From positions 1-64,000 of the forward strand of contig NZ_CP098515.1 of the NCBI RefSeq assembly GCF_023703775.1: 64,000 bases of DNA. The letters run 5' to 3'. The notes under the pieces were generated by a model that had not been told where the DNA came from, searched no databases, and saw nothing but the letters and a program-made list of their open reading frames with translations. Every line of letters begins with the position of its first letter. Position 1 is the first letter of the stretch. Positions 15,374-23,959 of the stretch are shown here, piece by piece. The DNA comes from Haloplanus sp. GDY1 (GTDB lineage: Archaea; Halobacteriota; Halobacteria; Halobacteriales; Haloferacaceae). The position numbers were made by a program, and so were the translations under genes.

Positions 15374-18001
15374 TCACAGTCCGGTCAGAAGACTCGCGAA
15401 CTGGTCGAGACGCTCGTCGATGGCGCCGACGTCGTAGACCGCCGCCTGTCGTTCATAGTACGGCGCCAGCGCCGATGCATCAGGAACTAACGTCCCAGGG
15501 TCACAGTCGGTCGCGATGGTCAACGAGCACACCGGAGCGTACGATGCCTGGAGTTCGCGCGTGACCGCCTCGATGTCGCTGGGGCGGTCGTCGGTGACAG
15601 TGATGATCAGTGGTTCATCACGCTGTGTTTCGACAACTGTCCGGGCGAGACCGATTGCCTCGGCTAGCGGTGTTCCACCACCGCAGTCAGTATCGAGCAG
15701 CGTCGTTTGGACGTGACGCGACTCGACGGTGAACGGCTTCGCAAGGCGAGCCTGACCGTCGATGAAATCAATGATGGCAACACGAATCCCCAGTTTCTCG
15801 GCAGCGACGGCGAGTCGGGCGACCGCCTGTGTTGCAACTTCGATTTTCGGGGGGCTACCGTTGCGCATCGACCCCGACCGATCTAGCACTAGCACGAGGG
15901 CGTAGCGCTTCTCGCGGCCAAGCGTCGGAGTTTCACAGACCCGGGGATCGCCGATGGCGAGCCGATGACCGGCGCGAGTATCGTACCGACCAGCGGTCAG
16001 CCCGCTCCGGGTTCCTCGCTGCCGTTCGAGCGCGAGTTCCTTTTCGAGGACCTGCGCGACGCGGGCGGCACTGTCCTCGACCGCACTCCACTGTCCCGGT
16101 GGGACGAGGTCGTCGCTGACCGGGACGAACACGACATCGTCGAGACGCTCCGGTCCGGCACCGTTCCCGCCTGCACCCGTCTCTGTCGATGACTTAGTCC
16201 CGTCCTCCCGGTGGTCCTCGTCGCCTTGGTGCCCCCGACCCAAGACGTCACCGAGGTCGCGAAGCTCTCGCTCGACAGCCTCCCGGTCGACCTGCTCTCG
16301 GGCCGCCTCTTGTTGGGCGACTTCACGGTCGTGTTCGAGCGCCTGTCCGTACTCTGTCGGCGACGGTGCGGCCCGCTCGACACGCTCGTGAGCTGGCCCC
16401 GGCTCCGGTTCGTCCGTTGCTGCGGACTCGCCATCTCCATCGCGATGTTCTATCTGTTCATCCTCGCCAGACGGGATTGGATCGTTCGAGGGGCCGCTCA
16501 GGTTGTTAGTCTCCGCAGATTCGGTGGCTCTCGCTCCGGCGTCGAACGCATCGAGTGGTGTCTGGACCGACTGGTCGTGGGGAGTGGCTCGTTCATTTAT
16601 CGTAGCTGATGGGGACGATGGATCAGTCCTGTCTCCCGAATCGTCCCGATTATCGCGAGCGCGCTCGACAGCCGCCGCGAGTGCGTGGGATCTCGACGGG
16701 TACTCCGCTGGCTCCTCGCTGCTTTCGATGGATGAGTCTGCTCGCGACGCTGAACAGTCGTCCGCTATCGACGGCTCTTGGTCACCTTTCTGATCGTCCT
16801 CCTTCTGGCGGCCTGGAGTCGATGCGGTGTCACCAGTGACGTCCTCGGTATCCGGCTCGGGCGAGCTGACCGTGCCGTCCGTATCCTCTCTGGCGGGATC
16901 CGGCGTCATCGCGGGATGGTCGAACACGTCCTGATACGGGTCCACCGTTGCCTCGCGATCGACCGAGACCCCAGTTGCCTCGGGAGTACTAGCAGGTCCC
17001 TCCTCCTGCGGCGAATGGTCGTGCCCGTCAGTTCCCGAGTCAGCGCCATCGTGGCTCTGCGAGTCGCCTGTTGGCTCGACGGCGCTCGCGACGACTGGCT
17101 GGAGCGTCGACGTCCAGGTGTCGATAACACGGCGAGCCCGCTCGACCGAGGCGGTCTTGTCGTGCCTGTGGGTCGCGTCGTCGAGGTCGACACCTCGAAT
17201 AGCGAGAGCATCAGCGGCGAGCTGAGTCAGTGCATCTTGTACCGACCGAAAAGCGATCTCGTCGGCTTCGGAGACGAACCCGATGCGGTCGTCGTCCCCG
17301 TTGAGCAGGACTTCGGTGGTGCCGGTCGGGTACACCGCGGCGTCGTACAGAGCGGTGGTTACCGCGTTCCAGAACGAGAGGCGTGCCTGCTGCCCATCTC
17401 CGAGGTCGTCGGGAGTCTGCGAGTGGATTCGGCGAGTGAGTTCGAGTCGGATCTCGGCCGTGTCGCTGAAGTTCGCGCCGTGGATCGCCTCGTACTCGAT
17501 TGCGCCGTCCTCGACGATGTTGATCATTTCGTGGACGTGCTGATGGTATGCCGGGTCGACCTCGGCGTCGAGCAACGCGGCGATTGGGGCAATCGCTGTC
17601 TTGAGGATGTGGAGGAGCTCGTGGAAGGCGAGCCCGAACTGGTGGGCGTGGTCGGCGGTGAGCTGGTCGTTCAGCGGCACCCGCTCCAGCGACGCCGGCG
17701 CGGTCGTGACGAGTACGAGAAACGCAGCGTCGATACCGTCGAGCAACTGAGCGGCCTGTTGTCGTTCGAGGTCGGTCGCGTCGCTGCTAACCAGCGCGTC
17801 GACGTCGGCAGGGAGGACAGCCGCCGTCTGTACCGCAGGGGTAAGGACGACTTCGACATCAACGCCGGCCGGGAGATGGCCCTGCAGGAACGCCCGGAGC
17901 CGGTCGCGCCGACCGGCTGACGCCCGCACCCGGGCGTGGATATCGGGGGTGAACGTCTCGACGGAGGCGTTCGAAGTGATCGAGGAATTAGTATCGGACA
18001 T
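15374..18001 (-). CDS. Large vWA-domain protein with HELLH metalloprotease-like motif
   Basis: This 875-residue protein has three parts. Residues ~1-290 are helical and contain FHELLHILK near residue 128, an HExxH zinc-protease signature of the kind seen in vWA/VMAP-like proteins. Residues ~310-600 are an acidic low-complexity linker. Residues ~690-875 form a von Willebrand A domain with the MIDAS motif DRSGSM (~707), a GGGTPL loop and a TDD strand. vWA proteins commonly work with MoxR ATPases; the AAA gene at 18822-20423 is the evident partner, although a MazEF pair on the other strand separates them. Chaperone or conflict functions are both possible. Confidence 0.85.
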   Translation of the reverse strand: MSDTNSSITSNASVETFTPDIHARVRASAGRRDRLRAFLQGHLPAGVDVEVVLTPAVQTAAVLPADVDALVSSDATDLERQQAAQLLDGIDAAFLVLVTTAPASLERVPLNDQLTADHAHQFGLAFHELLHILKTAIAPIAALLDAEVDPAYHQHVHEMINIVEDGAIEYEAIHGANFSDTAEIRLELTRRIHSQTPDDLGDGQQARLSFWNAVTTALYDAAVYPTGTTEVLLNGDDDRIGFVSEADEIAFRSVQDALTQLAADALAIRGVDLDDATHRHDKTASVERARRVIDTWTSTLQPVVASAVEPTGDSQSHDGADSGTDGHDHSPQEEGPASTPEATGVSVDREATVDPYQDVFDHPAMTPDPAREDTDGTVSSPEPDTEDVTGDTASTPGRQKEDDQKGDQEPSIADDCSASRADSSIESSEEPAEYPSRSHALAAAVERARDNRDDSGDRTDPSSPSATINERATPHDQSVQTPLDAFDAGARATESAETNNLSGPSNDPIPSGEDEQIEHRDGDGESAATDEPEPGPAHERVERAAPSPTEYGQALEHDREVAQQEAAREQVDREAVERELRDLGDVLGRGHQGDEDHREDGTKSSTETGAGGNGAGPERLDDVVFVPVSDDLVPPGQWSAVEDSAARVAQVLEKELALERQRGTRSGLTAGRYDTRAGHRLAIGDPRVCETPTLGREKRYALVLVLDRSGSMRNGSPPKIEVATQAVARLAVAAEKLGIRVAIIDFIDGQARLAKPFTVESRHVQTTLLDTDCGGGTPLAEAIGLARTVVETQRDEPLIITVTDDRPSDIEAVTRELQASYAPVCSLTIATDCDPGTLVPDASALAPYYERQAAVYDVGAIDERLDQFASLLTGL

Positions 18002-18024
18002 GATGGGGAACGAGAGGTATCGGA

Positions 18025-18054
18025 CCTCTTCGCTCCCTTGTGGCCGATAAATCG
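18025..18054 (-). promoter_or_regulatory. Promoter with shared motif (vWA gene)
   Basis: Minus strand: CGATTTATCGG TATA box, then ACAAGGGAGCGAAGAGG, about 30 bp before the ATG. It belongs to the CAAGGGAGTGA promoter family, as does the promoter of the AAA partner. Confidence 0.6.
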
Positions 18055-18157
18055 TCGGCGCGAAATTACCTCATTATTCTCCGAGTGTAAGCCGGGAGTC
18101 TGAGCTTACTGCCTTCTGTCCGAAGGGCTTTTTAGTATGAATAAGATATGAATATGT

Positions 18158-18424
18158 ATGAGTAAGGGCGAACGCCGGAAGATCGGGGAGCGAGGCCAAG
18201 TGACGATTCCCAAAGAGCTCCGAGAACGGTTCGGAATTAAGGGAGGAGATGACGTCGTGATCCACGAAGAGGCGGGGAAGCTCGTTATCGAACGACCGGT
18301 CACTCGTGAGGAGTTGGCTGAGGGGTACCGTCAGCGTGCCCAACGAACCAGCGAGCTCGCTGACGAACTGGAGGGCGTCTCGACGGAGGCTAATGACCAC
18401 CTAGGCGATGCCCCAGAGTGGTAG
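18158..18424 (+). CDS. AbrB/SpoVT-type antitoxin (MazE role)
   Basis: This 88-residue swapped-hairpin AbrB protein (RKIGERGQVTIPKELRERFG) has an N-terminal DNA-binding strand and a C-terminal helical acidic tail that should bind the toxin. It precedes the MazF gene by three base pairs. A TATA-like CTTTTTAGTA lies about 25 bp upstream, consistent with a leaderless, autoregulated operon. Confidence 0.9.
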   Translation: MSKGERRKIGERGQVTIPKELRERFGIKGGDDVVIHEEAGKLVIERPVTREELAEGYRQRAQRTSELADELEGVSTEANDHLGDAPEW

Positions 18425-18427
18425 CAT

Positions 18428-18787
18428 ATGGCTCTGTCTGTCCGCCGAGGGGATATCGTTATCGTCGAACTCGATCCGACACAGGGTTCCGAACAGCGGG
18501 GAACGCGACCGTGTCTCGTCGTGCAGAACGATATCGGGAATGCAAACGCACCGACAACGATCGTTGTTCCGTTCACCACCTCGTTCGGCGAGCAGCTCTA
18601 CCCGTTCGAAGTACTCGTCCCAGCCGAGGAGTGTGCGCTTCGGGAAGACTCAGTCGCGCTCTGTAGCCAGATTCGAACAATCTCTATCGAGCACCGCATC
18701 ACCGAGAACCTCGGCTCGATTCCGCAAGAGCGGATAGACGAGGTCGATACCGCACTCGAATACAGTCTCGGTCTCACCGAAATTTGA
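18428..18787 (+). CDS. MazF/PemK-type mRNA interferase toxin
   Basis: This 119-residue protein has the MazF/PemK fold. RRGDIVIVELDPTQGSEQRG and TRPCLVVQND are the hallmark strands. TTIVVPFTTS and ALREDSVALCSQIRTI carry the conserved catalytic and core positions. It cleaves single-stranded RNA when free of the AbrB antitoxin. The pair sits between the vWA and AAA genes, which run on the opposite strand, and its 3' end converges on the AAA gene with 34 bp between. Confidence 0.92.
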   Translation: MALSVRRGDIVIVELDPTQGSEQRGTRPCLVVQNDIGNANAPTTIVVPFTTSFGEQLYPFEVLVPAEECALREDSVALCSQIRTISIEHRITENLGSIPQERIDEVDTALEYSLGLTEI

Positions 18788-18821
18788 GAGCGATTGGCGA
18801 ACCGGTTCGAGCGTTCCAACG

Positions 18822-20423
18822 TCACAGGAAATCGTCGAGCGTCTCGTAGGTGTCTTCAGGATACTGATTCGGTTCCGCAACTGCCCACACCTCGTTTTTC
18901 ACCGCGGCCTTCGGCGCGGCGCCGTCCTCGATGTGCTCACAGACGATCACGAGGTTCCGGGTCGACAGCGTCGGCCAGTTCTCGTTCTGGCGAGTCTGGT
19001 GGGCGAACTGAACGACCTTCCGGAGCGTCCCACGGTCAACGACGCGGGAGCCACCGTTGACCTGCGCGTCTAGCGTGTCGAGTTCGATCTCGACGTCTTG
19101 GATGTAGGGCTGTTCGAACGCGCGGAACCGCCCCCGAGTGGCGGAGTTCATCGGTTCGGAGTCGCGGTACTCCCGGGTGGGCGGATTCATCGTGATCACG
19201 ATCCGCGCCGACGGATGGGGCTCGACCAGCTCGCCATGTGCCTTCACCAGCAACTTTCCCTCGTTGAGCAGGCGATGGAGCGCCATCGCAGCACCGGCTC
19301 GCATCACCGGGAACTCGTTAAGCACCAAGACCGACCCGTTCAGGAGTGCCTGCTTGGCGGGCCCGTTCCGTGGGACGATCAGGCCGTCCTCGGTGGGCGT
19401 CAGCGGCCCAAACAGGTCCTCCGTGTGGGTCGCCTCGTCACAATCGATCGAGACATAGCCGCGGTTTGTCTCGTGGCAGAGGTACTTGATCAGGTAGTTC
19501 TTTCCCGAGCCGCGCGGCCCGACGAGGCGGACGGGAACCAGCCCTCGGGCGAGTTTCTTCGCGAGCAGTTCGTCAAGAGGAAGCTGGAGTCGCGGTTCGA
19601 CCGGGACCGCCGGCAGGACGACGTGCCCGGTATCGTCGACGGGGAGCGCGTCGTCGCCGGCGTCGGGGTGTGTCGCGGCCTTTGGCACGTCCGGGTGGTC
19701 CGGATCGTCGAGAACGTGCAGGCCGGTCCCCACGGGGTCGTCGGCGTTGCGACCGACGGCACTGACGTACTGCGCCTCGAGGGAGTCGGGATCGGTTTCC
19801 GCAGTTCGGTAGACCGGTTCGCCCACGGCGATGTCGGTGGTCGCGAGGTCGACCACCCGGGCCACACCACGGTCTGTCTCGGCGTCGAGCCGACGCGCGT
19901 ATCGCCCGGCGGCGGCAGTCGCAAGGTGAGTCCCGACGGGGACGTGCTGGGGTGCCTCCTGGAGGATGGCCGCTGCGCGGCTCTGGGTGAGCGTCCCGGT
20001 CAGCCCGGTGAGGTCGTCAGCCCCAGCATTAGCAAGGGAACTGAACGTCTCGTAGCCCGCGTCACGCAACGCCTGGTCGATGCTCTCGGTGACGACGCTG
20101 ATGACGGTGAAGTCTGGCGTGTCCGCCCCAGTCCCGAAGGCCGCGACGATAATGTCGGGTTCGGGTTCCTGCGGGCTAACCCCGGTGATCGTTCTCGTTC
20201 CACCCGCACCTCGCTCCAGCGTGTAGATTCCGGCGTCGGCACCCTCGTCGATGAGGTCAGCGGCGGCCTGCTCGCCGATGTCGACGTAGTCGCTCACCCG
20301 GAGGGTGACTCGTTCGAGGGGGATCTGGCCGCCTTCGCGCTGAAGGAGTCGCTGTACGAGGTGGCTCAAGACGGCCTGTTCGTCGGGCTGGCTGTCCGCG
20401 TCGTCGGTAGTAGTGGATGACAT
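18822..20423 (-). CDS. MoxR-type AAA ATPase, partner of the vWA protein
   Basis: This 533-residue protein has an N-terminal ~260 residues of helix-rich adaptor sequence with helix-hairpin-helix-like segments (DAGYETFSSLANAGADDLTG), then a MoxR/CbbQ-type AAA domain. Walker A reads VGPRGSGKNYLIKY (~residue 304), with Asn in place of Thr/Ser. Walker B reads SVLVLNEFPVM (~362), with Asn replacing the Asp. An MNPPTREYRDSE strand carries sensor 1. The altered Walker positions may lower or change ATPase activity. I start at MSSTTTDD, since the 31 upstream codons are unlike the family. Confidence 0.85.
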   Translation of the reverse strand: MSSTTTDDADSQPDEQAVLSHLVQRLLQREGGQIPLERVTLRVSDYVDIGEQAAADLIDEGADAGIYTLERGAGGTRTITGVSPQEPEPDIIVAAFGTGADTPDFTVISVVTESIDQALRDAGYETFSSLANAGADDLTGLTGTLTQSRAAAILQEAPQHVPVGTHLATAAAGRYARRLDAETDRGVARVVDLATTDIAVGEPVYRTAETDPDSLEAQYVSAVGRNADDPVGTGLHVLDDPDHPDVPKAATHPDAGDDALPVDDTGHVVLPAVPVEPRLQLPLDELLAKKLARGLVPVRLVGPRGSGKNYLIKYLCHETNRGYVSIDCDEATHTEDLFGPLTPTEDGLIVPRNGPAKQALLNGSVLVLNEFPVMRAGAAMALHRLLNEGKLLVKAHGELVEPHPSARIVITMNPPTREYRDSEPMNSATRGRFRAFEQPYIQDVEIELDTLDAQVNGGSRVVDRGTLRKVVQFAHQTRQNENWPTLSTRNLVIVCEHIEDGAAPKAAVKNEVWAVAEPNQYPEDTYETLDDFL

Positions 20424-20509
20424 GGTACGTTCTGGAGAGGCCGAGTCGAGGCGCACTGACCGCCATCCTCGGTGCCTCCGTCGCTCGATTGCAAGAGCGA
20501 AATCGGTGC

Positions 20510-20542
20510 GTGTCACTCCCTGAGATAGCTTAATATCTCAGG
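20510..20542 (-). promoter_or_regulatory. Promoter of the AAA gene: shared motif and perfect palindrome
   Basis: A 9-bp inverted repeat CCTGAGATA/TATCTCAGG (20519-20542) encloses TTAA, the probable TATA region. Next to it, on the minus strand, lies CAGGGAGTGACAC, the motif shared with the vWA and other plasmid genes. The predicted leader to 20423 is about 70 nt. Confidence 0.6.
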
Positions 20543-20572
20543 CTGAATCACTCAATCTCCGACAAAATGGAT

Positions 20573-20601
20573 GTGCTGCATACAGAGCGTCTCTTCAGCA
20601 C
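20573..20601 (+). repeat. 29-bp palindromic end-like element, left of the HEPN gene
   Basis: GTGCTGCATACAGAGCG followed 3' by CTTCAGCAC, so the unit has a GTGCTG/CAGCAC terminal inverted repeat. The first 17 bp match the repeat family exactly. An inverted degenerate copy lies at 22410-22426 on the far side of the TPR-HEPN gene. Confidence 0.6.
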
Positions 20602-20640
20602 GCAGTCGTCATCCCGCACACCGACTATCTTATCCACAGC

Positions 20641-21525
20641 TCACTTTTTCCATTCATCCTCCCAGCGACCGAGACGCATCGGTGCCAGCTTCTCATCATC
20701 AAGATTTTCATCCTTCACTCGTTCCTCCTGCTGGATCGCTAAGGACAGGTAGATGAGAGCAGAGCGAGCCTTCCGCAGGCTCCTGAGAGATAATTCCTCG
20801 AAGTCACTCCGATATAGTGAAATAGCTAAGTCGTCGCGAAGTCTCGATTCGGCATCAGGACCGATCCACATCGGTTCGTGGAGTTTCAAGTAGCCGTGCT
20901 CAAGCTCGTTCCGAGTATCTCTGAGTTCCTTTGCTCCGGGATCCATTGAGGATTCGACGTACATCTCGCTGAAGAACTCGAGGTCCTTACTCAACCAGAA
21001 TAATCCTCGAAGTGCCCAGTTCTCATGTCCATCGAATGCAGGTGCTAGCTTGTTCCGCCCCTGGGATTTGTACCAGACGTTCCCGATGTTGAGTTTGTGC
21101 GAGGGAATGTGAGAGAGGTCGAAGTAGTACTGAATGAAGGAGGCGATTTTATCGAAGAGCGAGTAGGCCATCCGCATGGCAATCCGCACTTTCTCTGCGT
21201 TGAACGAGTAGACAGGGTAGTCGAGCGTGTTCTCTAAGCGGACATCCTTATCTGAGAAGTGGGGTTCATGATTGTAGAGACCTTCATAGAGGAGGTATCG
21301 TGCCGATACATACTCCTGTTTCATTTGGTTGTAGAATCCGACGCAGGAGACAATTTTGCTGCTCTCTTCGCCGGAGACTGAGCCAAGATGTAGGATGTCT
21401 TGTGCAGCGATTGAGTTCGCTCCGAGATCATTGAGTGGATTCAGAAACAGGGTTTGTTCTAAGCACCACTGACGGTACTCCTTTTCCTCGTCAGAATCAC
21501 CCAATGAGTACTCCTCAAACTCCAT
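20641..21525 (-). CDS. HEPN domain part of a frameshifted LA2681-type TPR-HEPN gene
   Basis: This 294-codon frame encodes the C-terminal part of a LA2681-family protein. RDTRNELEHGYLK carries the HEPN Rx4H ribonuclease motif (RNELEH), within a long helical domain (AMRMAYSLFDKIASFIQYYF). Upstream, the frame stays open before its first ATG and reads DQFKPGVLDEEM, which continues the TPR protein encoded one frame away in 21459-22265. HEPN proteins of this family probably act as RNases in stress or antiviral defence. Whether this part is translated independently is unknown. Confidence 0.7.
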   Translation of the reverse strand: MEFEEYSLGDSDEEKEYRQWCLEQTLFLNPLNDLGANSIAAQDILHLGSVSGEESSKIVSCVGFYNQMKQEYVSARYLLYEGLYNHEPHFSDKDVRLENTLDYPVYSFNAEKVRIAMRMAYSLFDKIASFIQYYFDLSHIPSHKLNIGNVWYKSQGRNKLAPAFDGHENWALRGLFWLSKDLEFFSEMYVESSMDPGAKELRDTRNELEHGYLKLHEPMWIGPDAESRLRDDLAISLYRSDFEELSLRSLRKARSALIYLSLAIQQEERVKDENLDDEKLAPMRLGRWEDEWKK

Positions 21526-22265
21526 TTCTTCGTCAAGGACGCCGGGTTTGAACTGGTCGGCATATGTTGCTGAACGCCCTCAAAGTACTCCTTCATCCGT
21601 GGGAAGAGGCCGTCAGCTGCTACTGCCTCGTCTAATTGCTCATGCGCAGCGCGGAGAAAGGTGGCTGCATGTCCGTTGTCGTAGTGTGCTCGGGCATAGC
21701 TGTGGAAACCGATGCCTTTCTGACCTTTTGCCTGTGCGAAGGCGGGATCAATTTCTAGCGCGTGATCCCAGCAGCGGATAGCCTCAACTACACGGCCAAC
21801 CTCGGAGAGGGCGTTTCCAAGGTTCGTGTAGGTTTTACAGGCTTCGATATCTCTAATCTCCGCGATTCCGTCTGGGTCGAGGGCCATTCTGAAGTGGTAG
21901 ATCTCTTGCTCCAAGTCGTCGTTTTCCCACCACCATGATCCGTTATCAACTGCGTTGAGTCGTCTGAGATGGGAAAATGCGTTACCGAGATTGTAGTGGA
22001 TACGGGACCTGTGCCCTGGTGGTAGGTCGCGATCCAGTAGTTCTTCAGCGAGATTTATTGCGTGGTTGATCCCGTCTTTTTTGCCTGTGTCCCCTGAGGC
22101 GTCTACGAGCAGTCCAATTATATTGAGCGCAGGTTCGTCGGCGAAGTCGTCAATAGAGTCGATTGAAAAGAGTTTCTTGTAGACTCCATCAGGGTCTGCC
22201 ACTATTTGTTCATTCAGTTCGAGGAGGGTTTCATTCGGGTCATCGCCAAGCGGATTGTCAGTCAT
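21459..22265 (-). pseudogene. TPR part of a frameshifted LA2681-type TPR-HEPN gene
   Basis: The 268-codon frame begins MTDNPLGDDPNETLLELN and contains TPR repeats (RIHYNLGNAFSHLRRLNAV, TYTNLGNALSEVGRVVEAIR, CWDHALEIDPAFAQAKGQKG). After YFEGVQQHM it slides out of family (LTKKWSLRSTHW), while the other frame supplies the missing continuation. A one- or two-base change at about 21561-21570 would join the halves into a protein of roughly 520 residues. The lesion may be real decay, an assembly error or a programmed shift. Confidence 0.7.
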
Positions 22266-22409
22266 AGATTCTGGTGGTTCCAGCTATGGGACGCGATTCT
22301 GTCCACATGATGAATACTTCGGATATCATCATAATATTCGGTGCCATGTTCCTGAAGATAGAAACGTTCGTGGGAGAAGTCGATTGCAGGAATGGACCTG
22401 AACGATTAG

Positions 22410-22426
22410 CGCGCTGTATGCAGCAG
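22410..22426 (-). repeat. 17-bp end-like repeat, right of the HEPN gene
   Basis: The reverse complement reads CTGCTGCATACAGCGCG, matching GTGCTGMATACAGAGCG at 15 of 17 positions, and is inverted relative to 20573-20589. It is bordered by CAGCAG-GA-CTGCTG. Confidence 0.45.
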
Positions 22427-22479
22427 GACTGCTGAAACCTATCACCGAATGAGGCTTTCAACAGAGCCGATTGCTCAAA

Positions 22480-22761
22480 TCAGGTGTCGTCCAGCTGCTG
22501 CTGGACCTGGTCGTGGAGGCGCTGAGCCTCCCGGTCCGAGAGAGCGGCCTCGGTATCGACGTCGATGCCCGGGATCTCGACGATGTCCTCGAGGGTGTCG
22601 CTCAACGTCTGTTGGCCCTCTGCGAGGACCCGTTCGGCTGCGTCTTCGACCTGCCTGTCGTGCTCCTGCATGGCCAGTTGGATCATCATCGCCGGCGTCC
22701 GAAGCAATTCGCCAGCCACATCGAGATACTCTTGGTAATTTTTGTTGGTAATACGATTTCT
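22480..22761 (-). pseudogene. 3' remnant of a second copy of the 501-aa plasmid gene
   Basis: Read on the minus strand, the fragment encodes NYQEYLDVAGELL, then AMMIQLAMQEHDRQV and TLEDIVEIPGIDVD. It matches the C-terminal ~90 residues of the intact gene at 26039-27544 nearly residue for residue. Homology starts about 14 codons before the first usable start (a GTG at 22719), after an in-frame TAA at 22762-22764, so the 5' part has been lost. The RAMP cassette lies between this fragment and the intact copy. A short protein from the GTG cannot be excluded. Confidence 0.75.
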
Positions 22762-23026
22762 TTATGACTCGCTTGGAGAAGGTCGAGGCTGCACAACTTA
22801 GCGCTCTCATACATTCTGATCATCAGTGGTCTCTGTACGGTCGAGGACTGGTATAACGCGTAATTCGCCGAATCCCAGCCGTGAGTGAGAACCGACCCGT
22901 GTGAGCCCGTTTCGGGCCGTCTCGATCGGTCTGTCACCGAGATATCAATTGTTACAAATACGATCTCTTTATTCAGTCTGCGGCGTGATTTTTTCGTGCC
23001 GATTCTCCCGTCACACATGAGTTATT
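22762..23026. other. Intergenic region beside the RAMP cassette
   Basis: About 265 bp at the junction between the gene fragment and the RAMP cassette. It is AT-richer than its surroundings, and no gene, repeat or CRISPR unit is visible. One of the original insertion boundaries should lie here. Confidence 0.4.
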
Positions 23027-23959
23027 TCATTCGGTGACCTTCGGATTTTTCTCTGAATCCTGACACTGATTCGAGCAGGGTTCGACGGGCTTCACTCGGA
23101 GCTCTCCAAAGCCGTACTTCGAGTGACTGCCGACCCGGAGAATACCGCTCTTCGCGGTCTCTACCGGGCGGTCGTCCTCGTAGGCGACCACCTGCCCGTG
23201 GTCTACCGTCTGAAGATTGTACACCTCGCGTTGCATCAGCACCTTCTCCTCGCGTTCACGGAGATTGCGGCGGTCCTCCTTCCACCACCACGGCACGTCC
23301 TGATCGTGAGCGTTCGGGTACTCTGACTCCAGCACGAACGGCGTCACGAGCTCGACGAGGTACGTCTCCGCGTCTTCGAGCCGCGAGTAGTCCAGTTCGT
23401 CGAGGCTAACCATCTGCGTGTCCTTCAACTCGACCTCGCCGTAGCCATAGTTGCGCTTGCCGCCGAACTGGAGGCCCTCCAGCACGTCCTCGCCGAGCGG
23501 AAGTACCGTCGGGTCATTGGCGTGGAGGTAGGCGTGGACGTACCACTTCGTCGTCTGCTGCTGTTTTCGCTGGTCTTCCCGGCGGCCCATGATGGTCTCG
23601 TGAGCGAGCGTCGGATGGCCGCCGTGGACGCGGAGATCGTGCGTGTTCAGCGCATCCCGTGCGCGGGTATCCAGCAACCACGGATGTAGCGCCTCCCGCT
23701 GGAGGAACAGATCGTCGTAGGCCTCGACCTCGGGTAGGCCGCTCCCGAGGTACGGGCGAATGCCTGACTGCGTGTGTTCCTCGGGGAATGCCCCGAACTG
23801 GCCGGGGACGAAGACGCCGTGACTGGCCGACACTGCCGCGTGGGTTTCGGGATCGAGGTGGTGACCGAGAGCGTGCAGGATGGCGTTCCCCGAGACGTAG
23901 TACGGATGGCCGATGTAGTCCATCCGTAGCTCCCACAGGACTTGCTGAATCTCCGTCAT
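23027..23959 (-). CDS. RAMP protein with two glycine-rich loops (Cas5/Cas6-like)
   Basis: This 310-residue protein shows two RAMP-type G-loops: GGKRNYGYGEVELKD near residue 170 and GSHSKYGFGELRVKP near residue 285. The N-terminal IGHPYYVSGNAILHALGHHL resembles the first strand-helix of Cas6/Cas5-like ferredoxin folds, with two histidines. Its start overlaps the preceding stop (ATGA). In CRISPR effectors such proteins cap or process guide RNA. Here there is no array, Cas1, Cas3 or Cas10, so function is inferred only from family fold. Confidence 0.7.
   Translation of the reverse strand: MTEIQQVLWELRMDYIGHPYYVSGNAILHALGHHLDPETHAAVSASHGVFVPGQFGAFPEEHTQSGIRPYLGSGLPEVEAYDDLFLQREALHPWLLDTRARDALNTHDLRVHGGHPTLAHETIMGRREDQRKQQQTTKWYVHAYLHANDPTVLPLGEDVLEGLQFGGKRNYGYGEVELKDTQMVSLDELDYSRLEDAETYLVELVTPFVLESEYPNAHDQDVPWWWKEDRRNLREREEKVLMQREVYNLQTVDHGQVVAYEDDRPVETAKSGILRVGSHSKYGFGELRVKPVEPCSNQCQDSEKNPKVTE

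Noticed and set aside
16778-17920. Long plus-strand open frame (380 codons) inside the vWA gene
   Set aside because: It is the antisense of a strongly supported protein. In GC-rich, acidic haloarchaeal genes the complement is often open; composition (arginine/valine-rich) is atypical and no domain is visible.
19098-20420. Plus-strand open frame of 440 codons opposite the AAA gene
   Set aside because: It mirrors the AAA frame and lacks conserved features. The Walker motifs lie on the minus strand.
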